A DNA stretch of 64,000 bases, taken from Saccharospirillaceae bacterium (GTDB taxonomy: Bacteria; Pseudomonadota; Gammaproteobacteria; Pseudomonadales; Oceanobacteraceae). Position 1 is the stretch's first letter. Every line of letters starts with the position of its first letter. The notes under the pieces were generated by a model. The model did not search any database, was not told the DNA's origin, and worked only from the letters and a program-made list of their open reading frames with translations. The stretch lies in assembly GCA_022448365.1 (NCBI GenBank), contig JAKVCS010000004.1:1-64000 (forward strand). Reading direction: 5' to 3'. This document shows positions 47,913 through 57,870 of this stretch, in pieces. A program made the position numbers and the translations under genes.

Positions 47913-49142
47913 TCAACCCTGAGCGTGTTTTTGCATGAACTCTTTTACTTTTGGGGCAATCGATTCACGAAATTTCCGACCGTTAAAAATACCGTAATGG
48001 CCAACGTCTTTTGCTTCGTAGTGCAACTTTTTGCTTTTAGCGATACCGCTACACAAATCCTGAGCACAACCTGTTTGGCCTCTGCCGGTAATATCGTCCA
48101 GTTCACCTTCAATCGTCATTAATGCCATATCTTTGATGGCCTTAAGATTGATTTTTTTGCCCCGGTACTCCATTTCACCGCGAGGAAGCTGATGTTCGAG
48201 AAAGACTTTACGAATCGTATCGAGATAATAATGCGCAGGCATATCCATCACCGCGAGGTACTCGTTATAAAACTGGCGATGAGCCTCCGCGCTATCACCA
48301 TCACCCTTAATTAAATCATTGAAGAATTTAAAATGTTTGCTGATGTGGCTATCCATGTTCATCGACATAAACCCGGATAACTGAATAAAGCCCGGGTACA
48401 CCCACTGTCCTCTGCCTTTAAAGCCTGGAGGAACCTTGCAGATGACATTTTTTTCAAACCACTCAAGGTCTTTACCGGAAGCGTAATCATTCACTTCTGT
48501 TGGGCTGATTCGGGTATCAATCGGGCCACCCATCAATGTCATTGTGGAAGGCAGGTTAGGATTTTTATCGGTGGCCATGACGCTGGCAGCCACCATTGCC
48601 GGAACACAGGGCTGACACACTGCGAGAACATGGGTATCCGGGCCGAGTTCATTAAGAAATTCGATCAGATATTCGACGTAGTCGTCGAAGTGGAATTCGC
48701 CTTCACTGGTGGGAACGTCACGGACATTGCGCCAATCGGTGATATACACTTCGTGATCCGGTAAAAACTCCCGTACGGTTCCACGCAGCAGTGTGGCAAA
48801 GTGACCGGACATAGGGGCGATCATCAACACTTTAGGTTGTGACTCTAATTTGCGGGTACGACGACGAAAATGCAGCAAATTGCAGTATGGCTTTTCAAGC
48901 ACCTTTTTATATTCGATGCCAACTTCGCGGCCATCAATCCGGGTGGAATCCAGTTGCCATTCCGGTTCTTCATAATAGTCGGTCAGGCGTTCAAACAGTT
49001 CCAGCGACGCACGAACGGTTTTATAAAACCAGGTGTAATTCAGAGGGTTCCAGGGCTGATAAAAGTACTGTCGGGTCTGGCGGGCCATAACATGCATGGG
49101 TTGCATGGCATGCATGATCTGCGCATTTAAACGGTAAAGCAT
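47913..49142 (-). CDS. phaZ: Intracellular polyhydroxyalkanoate depolymerase (PhaZ)
   Basis: 409 residues, the usual length for the intracellular type, without a signal peptide. The Cys nucleophile region V-C-Q-P-C-V-P lies at 175-181 instead of a lipase box, as in Ralstonia PhaZ1. The start M-L-Y-R-L-N-A-Q-I-M-H-A and the end G-H-Y-G-I-F-N-G-R-K-F-R (likely catalytic His) are family typical. It degrades stored polyhydroxybutyrate granules. No synthase or phasin gene is nearby. Confidence 0.93.
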   Translation of the reverse strand: MLYRLNAQIMHAMQPMHVMARQTRQYFYQPWNPLNYTWFYKTVRASLELFERLTDYYEEPEWQLDSTRIDGREVGIEYKKVLEKPYCNLLHFRRRTRKLESQPKVLMIAPMSGHFATLLRGTVREFLPDHEVYITDWRNVRDVPTSEGEFHFDDYVEYLIEFLNELGPDTHVLAVCQPCVPAMVAASVMATDKNPNLPSTMTLMGGPIDTRISPTEVNDYASGKDLEWFEKNVICKVPPGFKGRGQWVYPGFIQLSGFMSMNMDSHISKHFKFFNDLIKGDGDSAEAHRQFYNEYLAVMDMPAHYYLDTIRKVFLEHQLPRGEMEYRGKKINLKAIKDMALMTIEGELDDITGRGQTGCAQDLCSGIAKSKKLHYEAKDVGHYGIFNGRKFRESIAPKVKEFMQKHAQG

Positions 49143-49430
49143 GGCTAATCACCCCATAGATGGGTTGGTATCGTTATTGAGCTTAGCGTAGTGTCGGGTG
49201 CTTGCTGGCATTCGACGCCAAATAACGACAAATGCCGCATTTGGCCCCTTTCCATGGGAGATGTAGTTGGTTATTTAATCAACAGTTAAAACCTTAGCAT
49301 GAGCCTGCAGAGGACACGAGGACAAAAATGGAACAAAATGTGTGATTCAGTCAAAAGTGCCATGGTTAGGTTGGTAAAGCGATTGTTGTTATGCGCGGCT
49401 GAGGCTAATCAGCTGAGGCGCCTATCGGGG

Positions 49431-50258
49431 TCACTCATTGGGTTTTCGCAGATGTATGTCCTGTTGTGGGTATGGAATGCTGATGCCTTTCTCGTCAAAA
49501 GTCAGCTTGATGGTTTCCAGTAAATCCCATTGAACCGCCCAGTAGTCTGCGCTGTGTACCCAGGGACGTACGGCAAAATTAACGCTGGAGTCAGCCAGTT
49601 CAGCCACTGCAATAACCGGCTCAGGTTCTGCCAGTATACGGTTGTCTTGTTGCAGAATGTGTTGCAGTACTTCGCGTGCTTTTTTAATGTCGTCGTCGTA
49701 TCCAATGCCAATGGTGAGATCAATACGGCGTGTGGCCTTGGCAGAATAGTTGGTGATTACGCCGCCATAAATACCGGAATTGGGCACAATGATTTCGCGA
49801 TTATCCCCGGTACGGAACTGGGTGCTGAAGACGCTGATTTTTTCCACCACCCCGGCAACGCCGCCCGCTTCGACAAAGTCTCCGAGCCGGAAAGGTTTAA
49901 AGAGTATCAGCATAACGCCGGCAGCAAAGTTGGAGAGCGAATCTTTTAATGCCAGGCCGATGGCTAAGCCCGCTGCCCCCAGCAATGCCATCAGTGATGT
50001 AGTATCAATGCCCAGCTGTTCAAGTGCGATCAGGGCAACCACAAAGCTGAGTAATACCGATGCAATACTGGTGATAAATTCCACCAGTGCTTCATCCAGC
50101 TTACGGCGCGACATAATAACGGCAGTCAGTTTTATTAAACGTTTCACCAGCCAGCGGCCAATCACATATATAGCCAAAGCAATAATCAGATTTGTCGCCA
50201 GCGGCAAGGTCATTTGCAACAAGGCGTCGCTGTCGAGATTCTGCAGATAATCTTTCAT
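49431..50258 (-). CDS. mscS: Small-conductance mechanosensitive channel, MscS type
   Basis: 275 residues from ATG 50258, preceded by GGAAG at a 5-base spacing; ATG 50270 and a TTG at 50300 are alternatives. Three membrane helices at about 15-120 end in the pore helix A-L-L-G-A-A-G-L-A-I-G-L-A-L-K-D-S-L. The cytoplasmic beta domain follows (F-R-L-G-D-F-V-E, P-N-S-G-I-Y). It opens on membrane tension to release solutes in osmotic downshock. The end G-I-S-I-P-Y-P-Q is typical. Confidence 0.93.
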   Translation of the reverse strand: MKDYLQNLDSDALLQMTLPLATNLIIALAIYVIGRWLVKRLIKLTAVIMSRRKLDEALVEFITSIASVLLSFVVALIALEQLGIDTTSLMALLGAAGLAIGLALKDSLSNFAAGVMLILFKPFRLGDFVEAGGVAGVVEKISVFSTQFRTGDNREIIVPNSGIYGGVITNYSAKATRRIDLTIGIGYDDDIKKAREVLQHILQQDNRILAEPEPVIAVAELADSSVNFAVRPWVHSADYWAVQWDLLETIKLTFDEKGISIPYPQQDIHLRKPNE

Positions 50259-50419
50259 AGCGGCTTCCATCAGGTTGTGTGCTGAATGGTTATCCAGCAA
50301 AAATCAGAATAATGAAAGCATGGTAGCTTAAGAAGAGCCGCGAAAAATACGGTCCGTGGCGGCGATGTTGTAAAACCTGTTTTACAAGTTAACTGCTCTG
50401 CGCACTCACGATACCGGCT

Positions 50420-51259
50420 TCAGTCTTTGGGTGTGAATCTGCGATGTTCAAACACTGGCATGGTCTGACGCAGCTGCTGTATCTGGTGTTTGTCGATGGT
50501 AGCGATCGCCAGCCCGGGTTGCTCCTCCAGTTCGGTTAATACGCTACCCCAAGGATCAATAATCTGCGAATGGCCCCAGGTTTGGCGTTGCTGTGGCTGA
50601 TCTAGAGGGTCATGCCAGCCACATTGGTTGGCTGCAATCACATAACACTGTTGTTCAATGGCCCGGGCGCGCAGCAAGCTTTGCCAATGGGCTTCGCCGG
50701 TTTTGTGGGTAAACGCAGCTGGCAGGGTAAAGATCTCCGCACCTTTTGCACGCATTTGCATAAATAATTGCGGGAAACGCAGATCGTAACAAATCGCCAG
50801 ACCCACTTTGCCAACTGGCGTATCGACCACGACCACCTGATTTCCCGGAGCAAAGTGATCCGATTCTCGATAGCTGCCGTGGGCATCACCGACGTCAACG
50901 TCAAACAGGTGAATCTTGTTGTAGCGAGCTTTCAGGTCACCATGATTATCAAATACCAGGCAGGCAGAGCTGACTCTTGGGTCGCCATCGGGACTGGGCT
51001 GCGGGTACGCACCGGCAATCAGCCATAAATTGTATTGGTTTCCCCAGTTGGCAATGCGTTGGTACAGTGCTTCATCGTCGGCAATGGTGCGGTATTGTTT
51101 ACCATCCAGGGTGGCAAACATCTCTGGGATCAGCGCCAGTTGCACACCTTGTTGCTGTGCCTGAGCTAACAAGGCTTCCACCTGGTTCAGGTTGGCATCA
51201 ACGTCGTCACCGCTATTGATTTGAATGGCGGCTACTTTGGGGAGGGAATCAGTCATCAT
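50420..51259 (-). CDS. Nitrilase-superfamily amidase (Nit2/YbeM-like)
   Basis: 279 residues from ATG 51259, which overlaps the yhdP stop. The catalytic triad is visible: E46 in I-P-E-M, K115 in Y-N-K-I-H-L-F-D and C157 in A-I-C-Y-D-L-R-F-P. The K-I-H-L-F-D-V-D pattern fits the omega-amidase/Nit group, which removes deaminated glutathione or alpha-ketoglutaramate. It lies in the conserved rng-yhdP-nitrilase order of Pseudomonas-like genomes, so it is probably co-transcribed with yhdP. Confidence 0.88.
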   Translation of the reverse strand: MMTDSLPKVAAIQINSGDDVDANLNQVEALLAQAQQQGVQLALIPEMFATLDGKQYRTIADDEALYQRIANWGNQYNLWLIAGAYPQPSPDGDPRVSSACLVFDNHGDLKARYNKIHLFDVDVGDAHGSYRESDHFAPGNQVVVVDTPVGKVGLAICYDLRFPQLFMQMRAKGAEIFTLPAAFTHKTGEAHWQSLLRARAIEQQCYVIAANQCGWHDPLDQPQQRQTWGHSQIIDPWGSVLTELEEQPGLAIATIDKHQIQQLRQTMPVFEHRRFTPKD

Positions 51260-54200
51260 CAAGGCCAAAAATACTGAGGATTCGATCTTTAAAGCTGCGG
51301 GTTTCTTTTCCTTCGACTTCGTTATTAAACGCTTTGTCGATTTTTAAATCCGGTTCTTCCCAGCTCCCTTTGACCGTATAACTGGCACTGGTGAAGCGCT
51401 CCAGTTCATCCCCCACCAGTTTTTCAGAAACGTAAATAGCAGCGGCAACGGGCGGCGCTAAACCTGCCAGAACCGCAACCATTGGCAAGGTGCCGGTGAC
51501 TGGAAAGGTTACTGCCAGCTTCATATCCAGTTGGTGACTCATCAGGTTGGTATTGCCCGACATCAGGAATTTGCCGCCGGGTCCCTCTAATGACAGAGGC
51601 TCTGTCAGGGTAAGGACACCGTCATTAATTCTGGTTTTGGCTTTCATCACATCAAATGCCAGGCCGGATTGATACAGGTCGGAGAAGTCGAGCTGTAAAC
51701 GGCGGCTAATGGAGTTGAAGTTTAATGCTCCAAACGCTTTTAGTGCATCCGTTCCCTCGGCATTTACGGTACCTTTTTCCAGGCGCAGGCTGGTCAGACC
51801 ATTGAGGGTTTCCAGGTTAAAATTCATGGGTGAGCCTTGCCAGTGGAGCTTGACGGCAGACTTCATTTTGTCGGCATTTACAATGTCCTTCTGGCGGAAG
51901 TCACGCAGTACTTTGCCGATGTTTTTGGAGCGTATCTGCAACGTGTCCAGATGGGTGCTGTGCAGTTCTCCTTGCTTACGCCAGTACACATCCCCGTCGA
52001 TATTCATGCCTTTCATATTACTTTCATGCAGAGAGATATGTAGGCCATCGGACGCCGGACGCGAACTTACCTTCCAGCTGCCGAGGTTACGACTGCCAAG
52101 GTAGAACTCTTTCAGTTGCATATCCATCGGTGGGAAGTCTCGCGGATCGAGTGCTTGTAACGGATCGGATTGCTCAATATCGCCTTCAGCATTACTCTCA
52201 GCGTCGTCGTCGCTGAAAGGCATATGAATGTAATCCAGTTGCATATCGATTGGTTGATCATCAGCTTTGAGCGTAATCTGGCCTTTGGTCAGGTCGCTAG
52301 TGAGATTGAGTTGCCATTCGTTCCACTGCTGACTGGCGTCAATGGTTACTGGCCCCATGGGAACTCCCCAGGAGTCAACCGAGGCGATCTGCAGTTCAAT
52401 TTTACGCAGCAGGTGATGGCTGGCAGGGCTTTGCTGCTGGTTGCTGGTGGCTTTGTCTGCGGTATCAAATGCCATACTGTCGGCGTTTTCCGCTGCTTCC
52501 TGGGTATTCAGGATACGGCGCAAATGTTGCCAGGTTGCCCACCATTCCCGCGCTTCTATCTCGCTGTCGATTTTACCGCGCACCGAAACCCCTTTATCAC
52601 TCGGCAAAAACGGATCGTGGCCTCCCAGGTACACCTGACCACGATCGATCCCGTCCTCATCCAGGGCCAGGGCAGCTTTCAGCAGGCCGTCGTAGTTCAT
52701 GTTGATACGTGTTTCGTTACCCGGAACAATTTTCAGGCTGAGGGGGCGGTGTTGTTCTGCGGTTTTGCCAACCGGATCAGGCAGGTTGATAACCGAGCCA
52801 ACCAGGTCGGTATTCAAACTGAACTCGATGCCTCCGTGTTGCTTCGATTTCATCGATAGCGCGGCTTGATAATTCAGTTTTCCATTCAGCGGATCAAGCA
52901 GGAGTAGCGGTAGCCATTGCTTAAAGGGTTGCCATTGAGCATCGCCTTCTGCCAGTAGCATCATGTCAAAGCCGTCTGCGTAAGCATCCGATTCAATACC
53001 TGCGGTAAAATCGCCGCCAAATACGGAACCACTGATCTGATTGGCGGTAATACCGTGCTGACTGTTGAAGTTCAGTATGCCATTCAGCTTTTCCAGCTGC
53101 AGTTTCAGTTCACCGAGGTACAGATTGGCATCGGTAAAGTGGGCATCCAGGTTGATGTTCGGCTCACTGCCTTCCTCACCCAATGGCATATCCAGTACCA
53201 TGCTGACATCCAGGCCACCGTCGGCCTGCCACTGATCGAAGGCATTCTTCACCACCTTTTGCAGCGGTGTTTCGGTGAAGTAGCGCAGGCCTTGCTGTGC
53301 TTCACCGGTTAAGCGACCCGCGACATGCAGATGAGTGGTATCGCCCTCTGGGCGCAGTTTTACCCGAGCTGAACGAGGTACAAACTGTCCTCCCAGGGTT
53401 TTACCGCGATCAATCCAGATATCCAGCTCCGGCGCGTTCATCATCAAACGGGCATTCAGGTCTGTCACTGCCGGCCAGTCTTGCAGGTATTGCAGTTCGC
53501 CATCGGTGACATCCAGATACAACTGAATACTGTTACTGCTTTCCGGACGGTCTTTCCCGAGACGACCGTTCAGAGCAAAGACTCCATTGTTGAAGTGTCC
53601 GGCAACAATACTGTTGTTAATCCAGTCTCGAATTGAGTCGTCTAACAGGCTCGGTACCAGGTCTTGTTTCAGAGAATCCGGAGCCGATTTAAAGCTCACC
53701 AGAACACTGGTGTTGGCTTCAACATCACTGTTTCTTGCCGGAATACGAAGTCCCACATTGGCACTGAGTGGGACGCCTTTTAATTCAGCTTTAAGATCGC
53801 TGACCTGTAAGCGGTAGTGGTCTTTCCGGATCTGCCAATAAAACGTACCGCGGGTTTGGTTCAGCTGCCAGTGCTCGTCATAGATGTCTTTCAGATGGAT
53901 GCCAAAGGCATCATCTTTCAGTGTCAGCTTGCCAGCGTAAGGGTTCAGACTCAGTTCACCACTGATGTTACTGAATGCCGGAATGCCAATGTAACTGTTG
54001 CTGCTGGCTTCTTCGATATCAGTACTGAGATTCAGTTGCAGCTCGCGGTTATCCGCAGGCGGAATCAGAGAAACACGCAAGTTATTGGCGTGGCCTGTCA
54101 GATTAAGGTGGGTAATGTACTTGAGGTACGGCTCTGGCAGCAGGGCATGATCGGTGATTATGTTGGCAGTGCTGGCCAGATTGATTCGCGGTATACCCAA

Positions 54201-55262
54201 CTGCCAACCTTTACGATCATCCAGATTGATGGCGCTGACGGACATTTGTTCCAGTGGCAGGGGTTGTTCAAACTCAGGCACGACACGCATATGCCAGTCG
54301 TCTTTATTGCGTTGTGCCCGCATGCTGATAGTGCCGTTGGACAACACCAATGGTTGTTTTGGTGTTTTAAGGCGCAGTGAGGGAACAGTCAGGTTGGCGT
54401 ACAGGCTACTCAGCCCACCATTCTGTAGCGTCGCCCAACCCTGAATACCAGCCGTGAACGACTGCAGCTGATAGTTTTCCGCCAGACTATTGGGTACCCA
54501 GCGCATCCAATCCTGATTGTCGACCGACAAATACAACTCGCCACTCTGATCTTTCCATGGCCACAGTTGTCCTTGTATTCGACCTTTCACCTGAATTTCA
54601 GTCAGTTCGTTCAGACCCCAGGCAACGGTACCTTCAAGTGCATGACTGTCTGCGCGGTTGCGCCACACCAGTTGTGCTATCTCCAGTTGATCGTTGTAGT
54701 CGTCGCTCTCACTGGTGATCCGCCAGTCGCTGAATACGATGGATTGCTGCAATTCCAGTAAGGTCAACCATAACGGCCGCTCAGAACGATTCTTTGATTC
54801 GTCCGGCGTATCATCGGCTACCTCATCGCTGCTTTTATTGTTGAGCTGAGACAGATCCAACTGCCAGCCTTCGGCCACGATAAAGCGATGATCCGGCAGC
54901 TCTTTGACATGGCCACGGACATCGGAAATTTCGATACGTTTGAAAACAGGTAGCTGGTAAAAAGCGGTTGCAGAGACATCCAGTTCGGCTTCAACCTGAC
55001 CAATGCGCAAGCCGCTTTGTTCTTCGCCGAGAATAATATTCTGAAATCTCACGACGGGAGCAAGAATGTGCCAGTCACCCTGAAGCTCGCCGATGATTAC
55101 CGGTTGCCCCAGCGCGGCTGAAAGTTGTTGCTCGATATCCGGGCGCAGGGTTTCAATCAGTGGAATCAGCTGGCGACCCAAGCTGGCGTAGAGCGCCAGG
55201 GACACGGTGGCAACCACCAGCGTGATCCATATTTGAGTCCAGAGTTGAGAAAGCCAGCGCAA
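51249..55262 (-). CDS. yhdP: AsmA-like envelope lipid-transport protein YhdP
   Basis: 1337 residues. One N-terminal membrane helix (about 10-30) anchors a very long periplasmic part rich in beta-strands: the DUF3971 repeat region, then an AsmA-type C-terminal domain. The end has L-T-E-P-L-S-L-E-G-P-G-G-K-F-L-M-S-G-N-T-N-L and L-P-M-V-A-V-L-A-G-L-A-P-P-V-A-A-A-I-Y. With TamB and YdbH such proteins move phospholipids to the outer membrane. It follows rng by 31 bases. An acidic Ser/Asp linker near 1045-1065 and a Gln/Ser stretch near 940 are local oddities. Confidence 0.93.
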   Translation of the reverse strand: MRWLSQLWTQIWITLVVATVSLALYASLGRQLIPLIETLRPDIEQQLSAALGQPVIIGELQGDWHILAPVVRFQNIILGEEQSGLRIGQVEAELDVSATAFYQLPVFKRIEISDVRGHVKELPDHRFIVAEGWQLDLSQLNNKSSDEVADDTPDESKNRSERPLWLTLLELQQSIVFSDWRITSESDDYNDQLEIAQLVWRNRADSHALEGTVAWGLNELTEIQVKGRIQGQLWPWKDQSGELYLSVDNQDWMRWVPNSLAENYQLQSFTAGIQGWATLQNGGLSSLYANLTVPSLRLKTPKQPLVLSNGTISMRAQRNKDDWHMRVVPEFEQPLPLEQMSVSAINLDDRKGWQLGIPRINLASTANIITDHALLPEPYLKYITHLNLTGHANNLRVSLIPPADNRELQLNLSTDIEEASSNSYIGIPAFSNISGELSLNPYAGKLTLKDDAFGIHLKDIYDEHWQLNQTRGTFYWQIRKDHYRLQVSDLKAELKGVPLSANVGLRIPARNSDVEANTSVLVSFKSAPDSLKQDLVPSLLDDSIRDWINNSIVAGHFNNGVFALNGRLGKDRPESSNSIQLYLDVTDGELQYLQDWPAVTDLNARLMMNAPELDIWIDRGKTLGGQFVPRSARVKLRPEGDTTHLHVAGRLTGEAQQGLRYFTETPLQKVVKNAFDQWQADGGLDVSMVLDMPLGEEGSEPNINLDAHFTDANLYLGELKLQLEKLNGILNFNSQHGITANQISGSVFGGDFTAGIESDAYADGFDMMLLAEGDAQWQPFKQWLPLLLLDPLNGKLNYQAALSMKSKQHGGIEFSLNTDLVGSVINLPDPVGKTAEQHRPLSLKIVPGNETRINMNYDGLLKAALALDEDGIDRGQVYLGGHDPFLPSDKGVSVRGKIDSEIEAREWWATWQHLRRILNTQEAAENADSMAFDTADKATSNQQQSPASHHLLRKIELQIASVDSWGVPMGPVTIDASQQWNEWQLNLTSDLTKGQITLKADDQPIDMQLDYIHMPFSDDDAESNAEGDIEQSDPLQALDPRDFPPMDMQLKEFYLGSRNLGSWKVSSRPASDGLHISLHESNMKGMNIDGDVYWRKQGELHSTHLDTLQIRSKNIGKVLRDFRQKDIVNADKMKSAVKLHWQGSPMNFNLETLNGLTSLRLEKGTVNAEGTDALKAFGALNFNSISRRLQLDFSDLYQSGLAFDVMKAKTRINDGVLTLTEPLSLEGPGGKFLMSGNTNLMSHQLDMKLAVTFPVTGTLPMVAVLAGLAPPVAAAIYVSEKLVGDELERFTSASYTVKGSWEEPDLKIDKAFNNEVEGKETRSFKDRILSIFGLDDD

Positions 55263-55293
55263 AAGATTGCCTTTGAATAATCAGTAACAACGA

Positions 55294-56760
55294 TTATTGC
55301 AGAACAATATCGTACTGATCTTGAGTATACAGGCTTTCTACCTGCAATTTTATGGCTTTGCCAATAAAGGCTTCGAGGTCTGCAAGTCCGTCTGAGTCTT
55401 CATCCAGCAGGCGATCAACCACTTGCTGACTGGCCAGAACCAGATAAGTACCTGCTTCATAAGCACGTTCTTCACGCAGGATTTCACGGAAGATTTCGTA
55501 GCAAATCGTTTCAGCGGTTTTCACTGAACCGCGCCCGTCGCAGGCGGAGCAGGGTTCCATCAGCATATGCTCAAGGCTTTCACGAGTGCGCTTGCGGGTC
55601 ATTTCGACCAGACCCAGCTCAGATACACCGCTGATTTTGGTTTTAGCGTGATCTTTTTCCAGGACTTTTTCCAGCATGCGCAGCACCTGGCGCTGGTGTT
55701 CGGTGTCGACCATATCGATAAAGTCGAGGATGATAATGCCGCCAAGATTGCGCAACCGTACCTGGCGGCCAATGGCGTTGGCGGCTTCCAGATTGGTTTT
55801 AAAGATGGTCTCTTCAAGATTGCGGCGGCCAACAAAACCACCGGTATTAACGTCGATGGTGGTCATCGCTTCAGTCTGATCGATCACCAGATAGCCGCCG
55901 GATTTCAGTGTTACTTTGCGTTCCAGTGCTCGCTGAATTTCATCTTCTACGCTGTTTAGTTCGAAGATCGGGCGAGGGCCTGGATAGTACTCCAGTTTCT
56001 CTTCAATCTCTGGCATGTATTGCTCAGTGAAGGTCGCCATTTTTTGTGAAGTTTCACGCGAGTCGATCAGGATCTTGTCGATTTCCGGCCGCACAAAGTC
56101 GCGCAGAGAACGTTGCGATAATGGCAGCTCATCATAAATCTGAGTGGGCGGATTAAATTCTTTGATGCGTTCTTCCAATTTACGCCACAAGCGGCGCAGG
56201 TACCGTGTATCTGCCAGGATCTCATCCTCACCAACACCGTCAGCAGCGGTACGCAGAATAAAGCCCGCTTCACCAGTCAGACCTTCCTCTTCCATGCATT
56301 TGTTAACCAGCACCTTGAGGCGATCACGCTCTTCGTCGTCCTCGATGCGCTGGGAAACACCAACGTGGTCTGCGCCCGGCATATACACCAGATAGCGTGA
56401 TGGAATCGCCAGCTGTGTGGTCAGGCGAGCGCCCTTGGTACCAATCGGATCTTTGGTCACCTGCACTACCAGAGACTGGCCCTGATGAACTAACTGGTTG
56501 ATTGGGGTATTGGCATTGGATTGGTTGTTGTCACCATCACCAATTTCCGCTGCATGAATAAACGCCGCACGCTCCAGACCAATATCCACAAACGCCGCCT
56601 GCATACCGGGCAATACCCGCACCACTTTGCCCTTGTAGATATTACCAACGATGCCACGATGATTGGCACGCTCGATAACGATTTCCTGCAATACACCATT
56701 TTCAACCACAGCCACCCGGGTTTCGGTTGGTGTGACGTTCATCAGAATTTCTGCATTCAT
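55294..56760 (-). CDS. rng: Ribonuclease G
   Basis: 488 residues, full length. An S1 RNA-binding domain (about 35-125: N-I-Y-K-G-K-V-V-R-V-L-P-G-M-Q-A-A-F-V-D-I-G) precedes the catalytic domain with I-D-V-N-T-G-G-F-V-G and I-I-L-D-F-I-D-M, whose Asp residues hold magnesium. The zinc-link C-S-A-C-D-G-R-G lies near residue 405. It matures 16S rRNA 5' ends and degrades mRNA. It lies 3 bases after maf. Confidence 0.96.
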   Translation of the reverse strand: MNAEILMNVTPTETRVAVVENGVLQEIVIERANHRGIVGNIYKGKVVRVLPGMQAAFVDIGLERAAFIHAAEIGDGDNNQSNANTPINQLVHQGQSLVVQVTKDPIGTKGARLTTQLAIPSRYLVYMPGADHVGVSQRIEDDEERDRLKVLVNKCMEEEGLTGEAGFILRTAADGVGEDEILADTRYLRRLWRKLEERIKEFNPPTQIYDELPLSQRSLRDFVRPEIDKILIDSRETSQKMATFTEQYMPEIEEKLEYYPGPRPIFELNSVEDEIQRALERKVTLKSGGYLVIDQTEAMTTIDVNTGGFVGRRNLEETIFKTNLEAANAIGRQVRLRNLGGIIILDFIDMVDTEHQRQVLRMLEKVLEKDHAKTKISGVSELGLVEMTRKRTRESLEHMLMEPCSACDGRGSVKTAETICYEIFREILREERAYEAGTYLVLASQQVVDRLLDEDSDGLADLEAFIGKAIKLQVESLYTQDQYDIVLQ

Positions 56761-56763
56761 GGA

Positions 56764-57372
56764 TTAACCCTGCTGATCACCGGACCAGACTTCAATGTTA
56801 AAAGATTTTAACAGGGCGGCGGTTTCCGTTAATGGTAACCCCACCACATTACTGTAGCTGCCGCTGATCTTATCGACCAGAATCGCCCCTTTACCCTGAA
56901 TACCATATGAACCAGCTTTATCCATGGGTTCGCCTGTGGCGATATAAGCGTCGATTTCATCATCGCTGAGTGGACGGAAACACACGTCGGTCGTCACGCT
57001 GATGATGCTTTGTTTTTGCTGGCTGACCACTGCCACTGCGGTAAAAACCTGATGTGAGTTACCGGATAAACGTTGCAACATACGCTTGGCATCGGCTGTG
57101 TCTTCAGGTTTAGTCAGGATTTCGTTGTTAATAATGACACTGGTATCAGAACCCAGAACAACCGCACGGCTGGCATCGTTGTTGTCACCGTCAGCACGAA
57201 TAGCGGCCAGAGACGTAACGGCTTTTTCCCGTGCCAATCGTTCAACGTAGGATTGGGCGCCTTCGCCAGGCTTAGGTGTTTCATCAATATCCACCGGAGC
57301 CAGTTCAAACTGAACGCCAATCTGGGTTAATAATTCACGTCGGCGCGGGGAAGCCGATGCCAGATAAAACAT
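56764..57372 (-). CDS. maf: Maf-family nucleotide pyrophosphatase
   Basis: 202 residues. The start L-A-S-A-S-P-R-R-R-E-L-L-T-Q-I-G, the V-L-G-S-D-T block and the later G-S-Y-G-I-Q-G-K-G-A segment identify a Maf house-cleaning pyrophosphatase. The S-Y-G-I-Q-G-K-G form is that of the dTTP/UTP enzymes (YhdE). It lies between mreD and rng, as in E. coli. Confidence 0.94.
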   Translation of the reverse strand: MFYLASASPRRRELLTQIGVQFELAPVDIDETPKPGEGAQSYVERLAREKAVTSLAAIRADGDNNDASRAVVLGSDTSVIINNEILTKPEDTADAKRMLQRLSGNSHQVFTAVAVVSQQKQSIISVTTDVCFRPLSDDEIDAYIATGEPMDKAGSYGIQGKGAILVDKISGSYSNVVGLPLTETAALLKSFNIEVWSGDQQG

Positions 57373-57381
57373 GTGCCTTCC

Positions 57382-57861
57382 TTATTGTTGACGGGTTTTG
57401 CGCATGGCGATGGATACCAGAGCATAGACCCATGGCCACATCAACGCGGAGGTAAATGCGGGCGTCCAGATATCAACGGGGCGGGTTTCATCGGTCAATG
57501 CTGACAACGCCCAGAAACTCAGGACCTGCTGTAAAGTAACCAGCAGAAATACCACGGCCATTTGTTGGGCAAAATTAAAAATCGATACCCGCTTATACAG
57601 ACGTTGCAGTAAATAGATATGAACGGTGAGTGTCAGCATATGCAGCCCGAGAAATGAGCCCTTTTCAGCATCAAGCATCAAGCCTAGCGGAATTGCTAAC
57701 CACAGGCCGAACAGATTAGGCGCACGTAGCACCAGAATGGTAACCGCCAGCACCAGCCAGGCTGGTTGTAGCCAGGATAAGATATCTGGCATTGGCAGGT
57801 GCTCGAGTACAAATGCAAAAAATAACGTGGTGGCAATTACCAGCCATTGTCGAATATTCAT
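57382..57861 (-). CDS. mreD: Rod shape-determining protein MreD
   Basis: 159 residues with about five membrane helices. L-G-L-M-L-D-A-E-K-G-S-F-L-G-L-H mid-protein is the conserved MreD block. It is part of the elongasome that directs lateral wall synthesis with MreC, RodA and PBP2. It begins 9 bases after mreC. Confidence 0.92.
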   Translation of the reverse strand: MNIRQWLVIATTLFFAFVLEHLPMPDILSWLQPAWLVLAVTILVLRAPNLFGLWLAIPLGLMLDAEKGSFLGLHMLTLTVHIYLLQRLYKRVSIFNFAQQMAVVFLLVTLQQVLSFWALSALTDETRPVDIWTPAFTSALMWPWVYALVSIAMRKTRQQ

Positions 57862-57870
57862 AACAGGCTC

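Noticed and set aside
49299-49523. Possible 74-residue plus-strand gene
   Set aside because: No recognisable domain, it overlaps the 3' end of mscS, and its composition is unlike neighbouring genes.
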